From Semisulcospira habei (lineage: Eukaryota > Mollusca > Gastropoda > Semisulcospiridae), in the NCBI GenBank assembly GCA_036245525.1, contig BTPG01000005.1, positions 125,873,725 to 125,937,724 of the forward strand: DNA of 64,000 bases. The letters are read 5' to 3'. Below, one piece after another: positions 11,069 through 21,560 of the stretch. Within the stretch, counting starts at the first letter, position 1. Every line of letters starts with the position of its first letter. The notes under the pieces were generated by a model, which did no database searches, had not been told where the DNA came from, and saw nothing but the letters and a program-made list of their open reading frames with translations. The translations under genes were made by a program, and so were the position numbers.

Positions 11069-11277
11069 GCGCATGCATGTGGGATGTCTCAGCCAAAACC
11101 CTAAAAATTGTTTCTAGGTATGAGAGAATGAGAAGGAAATTCTACAAAAGATAAAGGACCAAAAATTACACGTTTCTTCGATACCATAAACCATCAGCAG
11201 AAGAACCTATGCAGGCCAGCACACAATACAAAGAAACATAAAAACAAAATGCAATTCAAGAGATTAAATATACTATT

Positions 11278-11491
11278 TTAACCAATTTAGCCCTGATGCA
11301 CTACCACAGGAGACGGATCGACCATGATAATTTAAGTGTAGTGCTAGACTAGCTTGGCATCTAAAAGTGCCAAGCTAATCTGGCACTACCCTTAAATTAT
11401 CATGGTCGATCTATCCCCTGCCACTGGTACATAGACGTCAGGTGACACCTCCAAAATTTGGGAAATGGGGCCTTGGGGTTAAATTGGTTAA
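11278..11491. mobile_element. TTAA hairpin MITE, family P2
   Basis: TTAACCAATTTAGCCC left end, GGGGTTAAATTGGTTAA right end, and the long P2 inner palindrome. Confidence 0.75.
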
Positions 11492-11621
11492 AAAAATATA
11501 GAGTTGTATGGTCCACTATCAAAGACCTAAAAACAACGCACACAACAACCAAAGGAAAAAAAAATGCAATTCAATTGAACACAGAAACTATATTTTTTTA
11601 AATGAATAAACTGTTCCTGCA

Positions 11622-14600
11622 TCAAGAATGTTTTATATTTTTCTCCAGGGCCTTTTTCTGGAACTCCCCACCCCAGAAAGCAGCGAAAACCATCTTTTCT
11701 TCTCCCAATGCTTCTGTGATTGTACCACTTTTCTCTATACTCATCACCATCCGCTTAACTGCCCTCACTAACTGTACTGGGCCAGTGCAACAGCTGAGCA
11801 AAAGTGCCTCAGCCTCAGAGAGAGCAGGAGCGGAATCGTGGCCATGTAGAATGTGATCTGTGAAGCCGAGACTGAGGGCTGTGTGAGCATCCAACAACTT
11901 GCCCGAGCAGAGCAGGTCCAGCGTTTTGCGGCGTCCCAAAAGTCGGAATAATCGAGTGGCTCCTCCCCAGCCCGTGGTCACTCCCATCTTGATCTGAGAA
12001 GTAAATAATTACAAGACATAACCCCAGTAGCAAACAGCTTCTGGCCCCTGACGGCCGAAGTGGGCCCGGAGGCCCACTGTGGCCGTCGTCGGCCCTACAC
12101 CTTTGTTTACTGGGAACCAACAGAGGAAGAAAAACCACAGGAATAACAAGGAAATAACCCTCTACAAACTGTTTGGCTGTCGGTAGCGCTTTCTGTCAAA
12201 GTGATTCCTGCCGGCAATCACCTCAAGAGATGGATTGATTATGATAATTCAAGGGTAGTGTCAGATGAGCTTGGCGCCTGAAGGCGCCAAGCTCATCTGG
12301 CACTACCCTTGAATTATCATGATCAATCCATCTCCTACAACTGGTACATAGTCGTTAGACAACGCCTCCAAAAGTTTGGAAATGCTGCCATGGGGTTAAG
12401 AGGGTTAAAGGATAAACAACAAAGAAAGAAGCACACTTCCAAATGTCACGGACAAAAATTTAAAGATAAAGGATCCTTCAATGTATGGCTTATTTGGCCT
12501 GAGGACTTTTAGCTCAATGGGTGGTTCCTCTGTAATCTTATCTGCATAACTGCTGTACAAACCAATCGCAAACATCAAAACACAGACTAACTTCAAGGCT
12601 CCCTGGCAATGCTTTAAAGTTCAAAATACTGTACTATTTGAGAAAACACAAACATTTATTGACCCACTATGACCTGGAGCGAGGTCCCTCAAATTGGTAT
12701 GTTTAGAAAGGTTTCGCCAAGTTTAACCCCAACACCCTACAGCAGGAGATGGATCGGCCATAATAATTCAAAGGTAGTGCCAGATCAGGTGCCAAGCTAA
12801 TCTGGCACTATCCTTGAATTATCATGTTAGATCCATGTCCAGCAACTGGTGCATAGTCATTGGGTGACACCTCCACAATGTGGGAAATGTGGCCATGGGG
12901 TTAAATGGGTTAACGTCTGTGGCTTGAATAGTCTGCGAGAAAATGACAATGCTTACAGTTCACAATGGAGGAAATATGATAGACAGATGGCAGATGCAAT
13001 CCAGACCAAAAGGGTGACTGACTGCCAAGCGTGTAATATGGCAGATGGCCCAGTAAACAGACTCACTGTTGCTATCGCAAATGAGTTGAAATTGCTAAAA
13101 AGAAACCTTACCTGCACAAACCCCACCCTTGCATCAGGTGTCATGGCTCTAAAGTCACAAGCAGTGGCCAGTTCAGCCCCTCCCCCTACTGCCACCCCCT
13201 GCAGTAAAGCCAGTGAGACAAGAGGCAGAGCGTGTAAGCGTGTCAGTGTGTCATGCATAAACGTGGACATGCGTTCTCCATCCCGCGAGTTCAAGATGGC
13301 AGCAACCGTCTTCAGGTCACCACCTGAGCAGAAAGTGTTGTCTGCACCCCTCAAGATCACCGCTTTGCCTTCCTCCCATTGGCTGAGCCCTGTCACATGA
13401 TCAGCCAGCTCCACCATCATGCTGCCTGCATAAACAGACCAGTAATAAATGAAGTCAGTATTAAAACACAATATGGAAAGAGCATGTGTACTGGCCTGTA
13501 ATCTTTATCCTTATGGCTACACATTTTCAGTTTTGACATGTTCACACTTCTGACAACATAGTGTGAGATGATTCAGCCATCATAGTTCCAGGGTAGTGGC
13601 AGATTAGATTACCACTAGCACCTGCAAACGTGCCCAGTTAACCAATAAAGCCTTGACATGCTACTGCAGGATGTGGATCAACCATGATATTCAAGGGTGG
13701 TGTCAGAATAGCTTGGTGCCTGTGAAGGGCCGGTTAAAGTCACATTTTTCTTATTTATTCGACCGGTTTTACCAGCTGGTTCATACCAATGACAGTGTAT
13801 TTCATGCACTGCAAATTTTGGTTTATTCTTGCTTTTATGGAATATATTAATAATAATAAAGGTAATAAAGGTAATTTGTATAGTGCCTAATCACCAAGGC
13901 GCTCTAGGCGCTTCACAATCACAGTAATAAAATACAAAGAAAAATACAAAACAAACACATACAACAACAAAAATACATTGATTTACAAGGAGCAGAAAAC
14001 TCACACACACACATGCACACACACACACACATGATGAGCCGGCAAACAAAAAAGTATATGCAACAGAAAAAAGGTGTGTTTTAAGCTTGGATTTGAAAAT
14101 GGAGAGAGATAACGAGTGGCACACATCAGCTGGGAGAGCATTCCATATAATGGGACCAAAATACGAAAATGCACAATGACCTTGAGTGACCTTATTATAT
14201 ACGACTATTGGTGTGTGTGTCTGGGGAATGTATGTGAATGAGTGGTTGAATGACATAATTTCACTTTTGTGGACAATAAAGTATTCAGACTTGTCATTAT
14301 GGTCAGCCTGTTCTGAGCAACACATATTTCGCAAGATGGTGTTAATAGACAGGTGCTCTTCTTAAGAGAAGTCTTGAAGGGCAAACAGTGTCATCTGTCA
14401 TTAATGACCATCATTCACCTGAATGGTCTTTAACCCTTATCATTCAGAATACACCAGTGTGTGAAATATGATTGACTAATATAGTTCAAGGGTTGTGCCA
14501 GAATAGCTTGGCACCTCCAGGCTATTCTGGCACCACTCTTGTACTAGAGCCATTGGTCTATATCCTTATCTGCAAGTACTACAATGTAGCTTGCATATGG

Positions 14601-15603
14601 CAGTGTACAAATTTGAGGCTTTTAGCCTCAGTTTGATATGGGTTAATGACAGACAACCTCTCACAAGGGTGGCTGCCCAAACTGGTTCTAAGTTCATATT
14701 TCATATCCAGTCTTTGTGAATTCCTGATGTAATCCTGTTTTACCTGAGAGAGCATTTTTCCTCTTTGGGTTATTGAGTGTGAGGATGGCGATGCCTGTGT
14801 CACAGTTTTTCACAAAGTCTACTGACCCTCCCTGGTACTTCTGCAGCTGCTGGCGAATGTCTTCCAGCACACTGAAACTGGCCAGGGTCCGGGCACATGA
14901 TGATAAGCTCAGTTTTGCTGTCATAAAAAGGAAATAAGAAGGAAAATACCATGAGGCAATAAAGAAATATTTTTTTCACAGCAGCCATTTTCCTTCATAA
15001 ATGATTTGTTCCTGGTTATTTTGGCATTATTTGTTAGAAAATGATTTGGAGAGTGTGGTTATGTCTAGTGTTTAGTTAACAGGATGCAGTGTCACCATGG
15101 TCGATATGAAAAATAATGAATAAAAATCCCCCCAAGGAAAGTATATCTTAATTACTACACCACTGTCATTACTTTTGAAGTAATAAAGATACAGCCGAGG
15201 ATCAGGGTGTACAGATCTCACAGGTGCAACATCACCGACCTGAAAACAATTATCCCACACGCACATCACCGACACAGTGCATTACATGAACATGTATCGT
15301 GCAGTTAACCCATTGTATCCTGCGGCTGCAAGTCACAAATTTGTGTACTGTAATATAAATGCTACATAATAGATTAGGACTAGGAGACAGATCAACCATT
15401 TTAGTTAAAGGGCAGTGCCAGAATAGCTTGGCACCCTGAGGCGCCAAGCTATTCCGACACTACCCTTGAACTATCATAGCCAAATGTATTTCATGCACTA
15501 GTGTATCACGATGGAAAGGGTTAAAATGTACAATGCACACGTACAGTTTCCAACACTCACCGCATTTGTGGAGAAGACTGCACGTTTTTGTGAGGGTCCT
15601 CAT
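11622..15603 (-). CDS. ECHDC1: Ethylmalonyl-CoA decarboxylase (ECHDC1), complete, 4 exons
   Basis: Exons in order of transcription: 15603-15561, 14917-14744, 13425-13112, 11993-11622 (stop included). All introns are GT-AG and the phases are consistent, giving 300 residues against about 307 in human. ECHDC1 is known to decarboxylate ethylmalonyl- and methylmalonyl-CoA made by side reactions of acetyl-CoA carboxylase, in the cytosol. Visible family features are ILTLNNPKRKNALSG (first crotonase strand), NTFCSGGDL (oxyanion-hole loop), GVAVGGGAELATACDFR (second oxyanion-hole loop and helix), GVTTGWGGATRLFRLLG and the C-terminal WGGEFQKKALEKN. The start is the exon 1 ATG, which has an in-frame TAA two codons upstream. 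The first 28 or so residues are basic and Ser/Thr-rich with no acidic residue, so an organelle signal is conceivable. Intron 3 carries MITEs and intron 2 a LINE fragment. Confidence 0.93.
12051..12083. repeat. GC-rich hairpin in ECHDC1 intron 3
   Basis: ggcc(ga)agtgggcc / ggcccact(gt)ggcc forms a stem with a 4-base loop. It lies about 60 bp upstream of the last exon's acceptor. Confidence 0.55.
12153..12408. mobile_element. Chimeric TTAA hairpin: P1 left part joined to a P2 core
   Basis: 12153-12225 reads as the left half of P1 (tttggctgtcggtagcgcttt...gtgattcctgccgg). It then switches to a perfect P2 palindrome (12230-12335) with the normal P2 right end, ...GGGGTTAAGAGGGTTAA. Confidence 0.65.
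12660..12955 (+). repeat. Fragment of 'tgacctt/ggtcat' interspersed repeat carrying a P2 MITE
   Basis: 12660-12722 and 12914-12955 are the two sides of the repeat seen at 17440-18335 and 36907-37960. They are separated by the MITE at 12723-12913. Confidence 0.65.
12723..12913. mobile_element. TTAA hairpin MITE, family P2
   Basis: TTAACCCCAACACC... to ...GGGGTTAAATGGGTTAA, inserted in an older interspersed repeat inside ECHDC1 intron 3. Confidence 0.75.
13566..13735. mobile_element. Two partial P2 hairpins
   Basis: Half-copies of the P2 arm (ccatcatagttccagggtagtgg; caaccatgatattcaagggt) sit next to each other without complete right arms. Confidence 0.5.
13846..14250 (-). mobile_element. 5'-truncated CR1-type LINE fragment
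   Basis: The minus strand reads FSYFGPIIWNALP...SLSIFKSKLKTHLF, the conserved C-terminal end of CR1/L2-type reverse transcriptase ORFs. It is followed by a tail with 'agcgcc...caaggcgct...ttattattat'. It lies in ECHDC1 intron 2. Confidence 0.75.
14430..14646. mobile_element. TTAA hairpin MITE, P2-related (shorter stem)
   Basis: TTAACCCTTATCATTC... to ...ATATGGGTTAA. The stem is around 'agttcaagggt.gtgccagaatagc'. It closely resembles 16898-17083, so these two form a subfamily. Confidence 0.65.
15305..15524. mobile_element. TTAA hairpin MITE, family P2
   Basis: TTAACCCATTGTATCC and ...GAAAGGGTTAA ends with an inner P2-like palindrome. It lies in ECHDC1 intron 1, about 40 bp from the exon 1 donor. 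Confidence 0.7.
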
Positions 15604-15862
15604 TGTTTACCTATCAAGGATCACAACGTCAAAGATCGGCCGTACATACACTCACTCTGATGATCAAGACTCTCTTCACTGAATGATTTTGTCCAGGGGA
15701 AGAGGTTAGATAAAAGGAGCCAGAGCATTCGCAAGATCGAAAGTGGCAAGGAGTATTCTAAGGGAGGTGACTCTTGCATGTAGAGTCAGTTGCGTCCCAT
15801 TACAGAGATCCCCGGTGGCTCAACAATGGAGACGACCAAAAAACCCGATATACTCTATTACT

Positions 15863-16032
15863 TTAACTCATTCTACCCCAACACCGAAATCCTTAAATGT
15901 TGCCGTTGTCCTCTGAAGACTGCATCGTAGTGCAGGACACAGATCGACCATGATAGTTCAAGGGTGATGCCAGAATAGCTTGGTCGATCTTTATCTTGCT
16001 GTGGCCGGTCCCTCTGGGGTAGAACGAGTTAA
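15863..16032. mobile_element. P2-type MITE with most of one arm missing
   Basis: TTAACTCATTCTACCCC... to ...TCTGGGGTAGAACGAGTTAA gives good terminal inverted repeats. Only one side of the inner P2 stem is present. Confidence 0.65.
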
Positions 16033-16208
16033 GGTTTGCATATATGCCTGCATGTGCCAGATCATCCAGAGTGCCAGAAAAAAGGAACATGCGCCTGTGT
16101 TCTCATAATGTCAAAGGACTGCACGCTGTGACTGTGCATTTACAGCCAAAGAAAAATTTAATCTGTGGCAAGTTATACATGCTTTTTCATTCCTTTATGA
16201 ATCAGAAA

Positions 16209-16268
16209 CAAGTTAGTTATTTGGGTTTTAACGCCAAGCAGGCAACTAAGGCCATCTCACAGCAGTGA
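16209..16268 (-). mobile_element. Extreme 3' end of a Nimb/I-type LINE
   Basis: 'agttagttatttgggttttaacgcc...actaaggccatctcac' matches the 3' terminus of the LINE at 24221. It is a heavily 5'-truncated copy. Confidence 0.7.
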
Positions 16269-16601
16269 ATCAGAAACAAACTAAAACATCATGTTTTGAG
16301 GTGCTTTCACATACATGATCTTCGAGTTTGCAATTTTTGTACTGTAAAAATTCTGTAGAAACAGAGAGGGAGAGACAGAAGAGAGCTAAAAGGAGCACAA
16401 TACAAAAGGAAAATAAAAACAAAAAGACAGGGTAAAAAAAACACATTAAGTACAAAACAATACTCAAGTTTCAACATTTATTTGTATCAAATGTTATCAT
16501 GGCAGTACTGTCTGAAACGACAAAGGTATGGTCAATTCATCTGACAATGTGTACAACTCTCCATACTTTATGAACCTGAATTTTCCCCCAAAGTACTCCC
16601 T

Positions 16602-16724
16602 CTGCCAGCATAAAATCTCATTTGCCCTGCAGGGGCTCGTGACAATTTATGCCTCTAAAACCAGCCAGAGGTATAGAATCTCACGAGCCCTTCTAGGGCT
16701 CATGACAATCTATCCCTCTGGCAG
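16602..16724. mobile_element. Two diverged P3 hairpin cores in tandem
   Basis: Repeated 'ctcatgac/gtcatgag' half-stems flanked by 'ccagag' and 'ctctgg'. The TTAA ends are lost. Confidence 0.5.
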
Positions 16725-16897
16725 GTTTGAGCAGCCCCTTTGTTTTCAAATACTATACAGTATATAGAGAGAATCTGTGGAATCGTTGTCCAACTCACAG
16801 CATGTCAAGCATCCACCTGATCTCTCACCAGTAACTATAATATGGTAGAAATTCTCTGAAACGTGTCAAACTGTGGTAGAGCACATGTAGTATGACA

Positions 16898-17083
16898 TTA
16901 ACCCTTATCATAAGTTTGACTAAAATAGTTCAAGGGTAGTGCCAGAATAGCTTGGCACCTATTCTGGCACCACCCTTGAACTAAAGCTATCGGCCTATAT
17001 CCTTATCTGCAAGTACTATAATGTAGCTTGCATATGGCTGTGTACAAATTTGAAGCTTTTAGCCTCAGTATAATATGGGTTAA
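16898..17083. mobile_element. TTAA hairpin MITE, P2-related subfamily
   Basis: TTAACCCTTATCATAAG... to ...ATATGGGTTAA with inner arms 'ttcaagggtagtgccagaatag' and complement. Close relative of 14430-14646. Confidence 0.7.
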
Positions 17084-17356
17084 AAGTTTGCAGCACCATT
17101 TGATAAAGGTATCCACTGTTTTGTCTCCAATACATGCACATTGAACAGCAAACTTAATGCAAAGAAAACAAATAAAAATGAAATACTCATAAAAACAGGG
17201 TATATTGAACTGGGTAGGGTGGGAAAAGGGGTGGGCTGGAATTAAGGGAGAACAGAGTAAACAACATGCCTGAAGATACTGAGAGGTAAGTTCTCTCATC
17301 TTCCTAAACAGAAATGTTAAACAAGAGTAGCAAAACCATCAAGGCTCACGTGCACT

Positions 17357-17381
17357 CCCCCCCCCCCCCCCCCCCCCCCCC
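17357..17381 (+). repeat. C25 homopolymer
   Basis: About 25 consecutive C followed by ACTAG. Confidence 0.85.
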
Positions 17382-17439
17382 ACTAGATTATGTCCCAGAC
17401 TGCTTATGTGGATTTTAAGTAAGGTTTCCTAGTATCTGT

Positions 17440-18335
17440 CATAGATCTTGACAACATGACAAATCTTGACAACATGACTGTAATAACATACAACATGACA
17501 GAAGAAGTGAAAGGTTGTCTGACCTATGAGAGAGGTTACTCAGACTGTTACAAGAAAGGTCTCACTACAAACTATCCTTCTGCACCAGCAAAATTTAAGC
17601 ATTTTTCACACATCTGTCAACTCACCATGGCCCTTGACCTTTGCGATGAGTTGACTAAATTAGTATACATAGGAAGGTCTTTTCATTCAGCTACCTTTAT
17701 TCCAAGTTTAATTGAAAAGTTTCAATAATAAATGTTGATAATACATACAATTCTATCAAAAATTGGGATTTTACATTCATCTGCTGATCTCGTGACCCTT
17801 GACCTTTCTGAGGGGTCATCCAATTTAGTATGCATAGATAGGTCTTACCATCAGGTATCTCTGTACCAAGTTTGGGTTTGAAGTTGTAAATAGTATTTGT
17901 GAAAGAAAAAAACACCTTTGTCCAAATATGGCTATTTTGGACCTATTTCCTTATCTTTTGTGACCCTTGGCCTTTTCGAATGGTCAACCAAATTAATATG
18001 CATAGAAAGGTCTTACCACCAGGTATCTTTGTACCAAGTTTGGGTTTAAAATTGTGAATAGTATTTGAGAAAAAATAAATTTTTGTCAAAATATTGCTAT
18101 TTTTTTTACCTATTTCCTGATCGCCTGTGACCTTGACCTTTATGAGAGGTCACTCAAATTGGTATGTTCAGAAAGGTCTTACCACAAAGTATCCTAGTTC
18201 CAAGTTTGAAGACTGTGCCTTGAATAGTCTCTGAGAAAATGCCAACGTTAAAGTTTACCACGGACGACGGCGGACGGACGACCACTGGTCCAGAACATAC
18301 TCACTTTTGCTTCGCACGTGAGCCAAAAGGCTTGA
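17440..18335 (+). repeat. Tandem block of a 'tgacccttgacctt...ggtcat' repeat, about 170-190 bp units
   Basis: At least four diverged units share 'gtgacc.ttgacctt', 'ggtcatccaaattagtatgcatag' (in shorter pieces), 'aaggtcttaccatcaggtat' and 'accaagttt'. The block ends with 'gaatagtctctgagaaaatg', a 'cggacgacggcggacgga' tract and 'actcacttttgcttcgcacgtgagcc'. The same ending recurs at about 37750-37860. Open frames here, such as 17456-17728, are chance. Confidence 0.75.
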
Positions 18336-18607
18336 TTCCCTCTACACGCACAGATGCACCTTAGTTTCATGAAAACCTTTCTGAAAGAAAAACTAATGAA
18401 CAGAAAACGGCAGTTATAGCCTTTCCTGATAACTCCTTCAGACCTTCAAAAAGTAACAAGCAGATCCACATGCAATTTGCTTCTCCACCACATTTACAGA
18501 AACATACCTCACAACAATTAACATCTGCCCTAATTTCAGAACTCGATATTATCATTGTAATCAATGAAAATCTTCCTCTGAACAAAAATAAACTTACCGT
18601 CTTTTTC

Positions 18608-18819
18608 TTAACCCGTTCGCTGACGAGAGAAAATTTGAACAGCACCCAACGGCAAGAGATATAGATCCTCATGAGCCCCCGCAGTTGTGGGGGCTCATGA
18701 GGATCTATGTCTCTTGCTGACATCACTTTCAATCCATGTTCCTGCGACGACTTTTTTGGGTGCTGAATTAACGGAGATTGCAGAAACACAGCCTGCGTTA
18801 GCTGGCACTGAACCGGTTA
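18608..18819. mobile_element. TTAA hairpin MITE, family P3
   Basis: TTAACCCGTTCGCTGACG at the left, near-perfect hairpin 18651-18718 and a decayed right end (...gaaccggtta). It gives the best view of the P3 right arm, which also occurs alone at 22258-22379. Confidence 0.7.
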
Positions 18820-18942
18820 TGGCCGACATGTACAGGCTACCAGTAAAATAAATGTTGACCTCTTTAGGTTACTAAAAGAATTCAGATGCAAGTAGTGTAG
18901 ACTAGTAGTACCTGGCAGTACTTGTCTTGTGATAGGTTTCTG

Positions 18943-19033
18943 CTAACTCTGGCTGTCAGAAGCGCCTTTTTGTTGTGATGATTCCTACAGAAATTGCCGT
19001 CACAAAAAACGCTAACAACAGCCAAAGGGTTAA
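18943..19033. mobile_element. TTAA hairpin MITE, family P1 (diverged)
   Basis: CTAACTCTGGCTGTCAG... pairs with ...AACAGCCAAAGGGTTAA, with central 'gatgattcc' stem remnants. Confidence 0.6.
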
Positions 19034-20036
19034 AGGCTGCATGTGTAAATCATTGAGAAATCAAACAGCACATATGACCTGCTTCTTTCAGATCTAGAAA
19101 TAAAATGGCATCTTCTCAAATTAAAACTAAAAAAAAAATGAACATACGGACATCAAAATCATCTAAATTCCTAATGCAATCCCTCATTTCCAGTAGCAGT
19201 TTACATCCACAAAATAACATATAAACCCCTTATCTAGAAATCAATGACTGAGAACATACATGGTGTACAGAAAAAATGACCTAATTTATATATTTAATGG
19301 ACTGACGCAGCATTATCATATGGCAACATATGAAAATCCTAATCTATTCTCACAACATTAGAATAAGAAACCATTGCAAAAAGTTTTAAAGTTATTATCA
19401 TAATTTTAGTGTCAGTACAATTTCTACCCGTACTCCCAACTCCTGGACATGGATAATCGATATTACTATGGCTACAAACAGAAAACTAAAACTTTCATGA
19501 TAATACCTATTTGCAACTGACCAAGTTTACCTATGAGCAAAAACAGACAACGTACTTGCCATGAATGAAAATCACAGGCAGAATACAGGCCAAAATAAAT
19601 ATACAACACTCCTAACCTAGCCTGACATCAACAAAATCACCGACTTTTTCACAACTGAAAGCAATTGTGAAAACGGCCCCACTCCATGTACAAGACATAA
19701 GTAGATTTTCATAAACCCATACAAGAGGCACAGATCCTCATGAGCCCCTGCAGCCGCAGGGGCTCATGAGGATCTATGCCCCTTGCTGACCAAAACTCGA
19801 CTTCAACCTTTCCTCAAACGGAAGGTGTAATGGCATGCTGAATGCACAAACAGAGCTTCAAACTAAAGGACACAGAGATGAGAACAGAATACTGGCAGCA
19901 GCGTGAGAACAGAACACAAAATAACTGAGCTTGTACGTTCCACACACTGTAAACGGAATATTTCTACTGTCATAGTTCTGAATTACCCCTGAATTGTGCT
20001 GAAAACAATATCCTTAATTTCTTCATTCTTGAAGAT
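19034..20036. other. Intergenic DNA with one P3 core, no gene
   Basis: AT-rich. Apart from the P3 hairpin core at 19722-19790 I see nothing recognisable. Confidence 0.5.
19722..19790. mobile_element. P3 hairpin core (near perfect)
   Basis: 'caagaggcacagatcctcat...' and its complement with a loop at 'tgcagccgca'. It is one of the cleanest P3 stems. Confidence 0.7.
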
Positions 20037-20251
20037 TTAACTCTTTACATCCTGATATGCTCTCACAAGATAAATTTGACCATGATAGTTCAAGAGTGGT
20101 GCCAGAACCGCATAGCGCCCAGGGGCGCCAAGCGGTCCTGGCACCACCCTTGAAGTATCATGGTCAGTCCATCGTCAGGTCTGAAATGTAGCCTTCATAC
20201 GACAACTCACTAATCTGAAAAAAAAAATAACATCAGGATGTAATGGGTTAA
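20037..20251. mobile_element. TTAA hairpin MITE, family P2
   Basis: TTAACTCTTTACATCCTGA... to ...TCAGGATGTAATGGGTTAA with an inner P2 palindrome. Confidence 0.75.
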
Positions 20252-20599
20252 AGCACAGAAAGCTAACGCTGTTACTTACCATACATCTTACAAGCAATAT
20301 TTATACCTGAATACCTGATCACTGCACTTTTTATACTTTCAGACTCGATGATGTATATTTGTCAAGTAAAACATCTAAGTGCACTTTTGCAATCCCGATA
20401 CATGTTTACTATTATACTGCAACGCACCCAAAATGTCACTCGCAAAGCAAGACCAGAAATAAATCTCAAAGGGATGCCCATAGCTTGTCCTCTTCAGTAG
20501 GTTGCTACCCAATTTCAGTTTGCGTTTTTATTTTGCTGAAATTCATGACGCCTGTTTTTCATGTCCATGTTGTGAGACACCCAAAGAAAATTTAACAAA

Positions 20600-20813
20600 T
20601 TAACCCATATAGCCCCAACGCCATACAGCAGAAGATGCATTGACCATGACAATTCAAGGGTAGTGCCAGACCAGCTTGGTGCCTCATGGTGCCAAGCTCA
20701 TCTGGCACTACCCTTGAATTGTCATGGTCAGCCCGTCTCCTTCGATTGGTACATAGGCATTAGTTGACACCTCCAAAATTTTGGAAATGCGCCTGTGGGG
20801 TTAAATGGATTGA
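20600..20813. mobile_element. TTAA hairpin MITE, family P2
   Basis: TTAACCCATATAGCCCC... to ...GTGGGGTTAAATGGATTGA with inner arms 'attgaccatgacaattcaag'. Confidence 0.75.
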
Positions 20814-21058
20814 TATATATTCATGTGCTCAAAATAAAACATTTCTCTGTTTTACAGGATAACAACATCTGATGAAACAACTTTTCTGATAAACACATAA
20901 ACACTCTCTTGTAAAATGACACACACACACACACACACACACCCAACCAAAAAGAAAAAGAATATGCATCAACAACCTTTCAAATTAAACTGTCCTGATT
21001 TGTATGGGCAGAACACACAAATCTATCATTCTGCACTGATGAGAACAGAGCTAGCAAA

Positions 21059-21126
21059 TTAACCTCCTTGTGCATGCCACTACTGCTACTGTTCACTACT
21101 AGTGGCTGCTTGCACGATGTGGTTAA
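21059..21126. mobile_element. TTAA MITE, family P5
   Basis: TTAACCTCCTTGTGCATGCC... to ...GCACGATGTGGTTAA. It is the same family as 6948-7023. Confidence 0.6.
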
Positions 21127-21560
21127 TATATTGTCCTGTGTTAGAGCAGATTACAGAGATCTTTTTCCTGGATCAAGTGGTGCAAGCAGACTCCATTGTG
21201 ACATGACCATTAAGGGCACACACGATCATGCAAAGAAGAGTTTGCACATATGAACTAGTTGTCAAACTACTGTCCTTTTCAATGTCACACTTTTGCAAAG
21301 ACATTCTCCATTCGCCACACAACTTAGTTTTTTTTGTTTTTTTGTTCTTCTGAGTCCTCATTCTGTGATCAAAAGATTGTACCCCCTTGTCAGTTCTCTT
21401 CCACACTGGTCTTTGTGTATTTGAACTATTGTCTCTTTCACTTGGATCATAAACACATCTTTTGTATTGCACTCTGATCCATGTCCACACAGCTTTTCTG
21501 TCTTAATTTCTTCACACACACACATGCACACACACACACAATCACACTTGTCTGCTGAAC

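Larger units (their letters stand above)
15604..21560. other. Interval between ECHDC1 and FZR1, repeats only
   Basis: Apart from the repeats listed separately I find no exon here. The ECHDC1 promoter should lie just right of 15603, but no recognisable core element was seen. Confidence 0.5.

Noticed and set aside
10921..11154. ORF with a long Cys-Val repeat
   Set aside because: It arises from the (TG)n microsatellite.
17456..17728. 90-codon ORF starting MTNLDNMTVITYNMTEEV
   Set aside because: It lies in the 'tgacctt...ggtcat' tandem repeat block and is not preserved between repeat units.
5400..20800. Regularly recurring palindromes as a CRISPR-like array
   Set aside because: Spacing is irregular, each unit is a self-contained TTAA-flanked hairpin, there are no unique spacers, and the surrounding genes are animal genes with introns.
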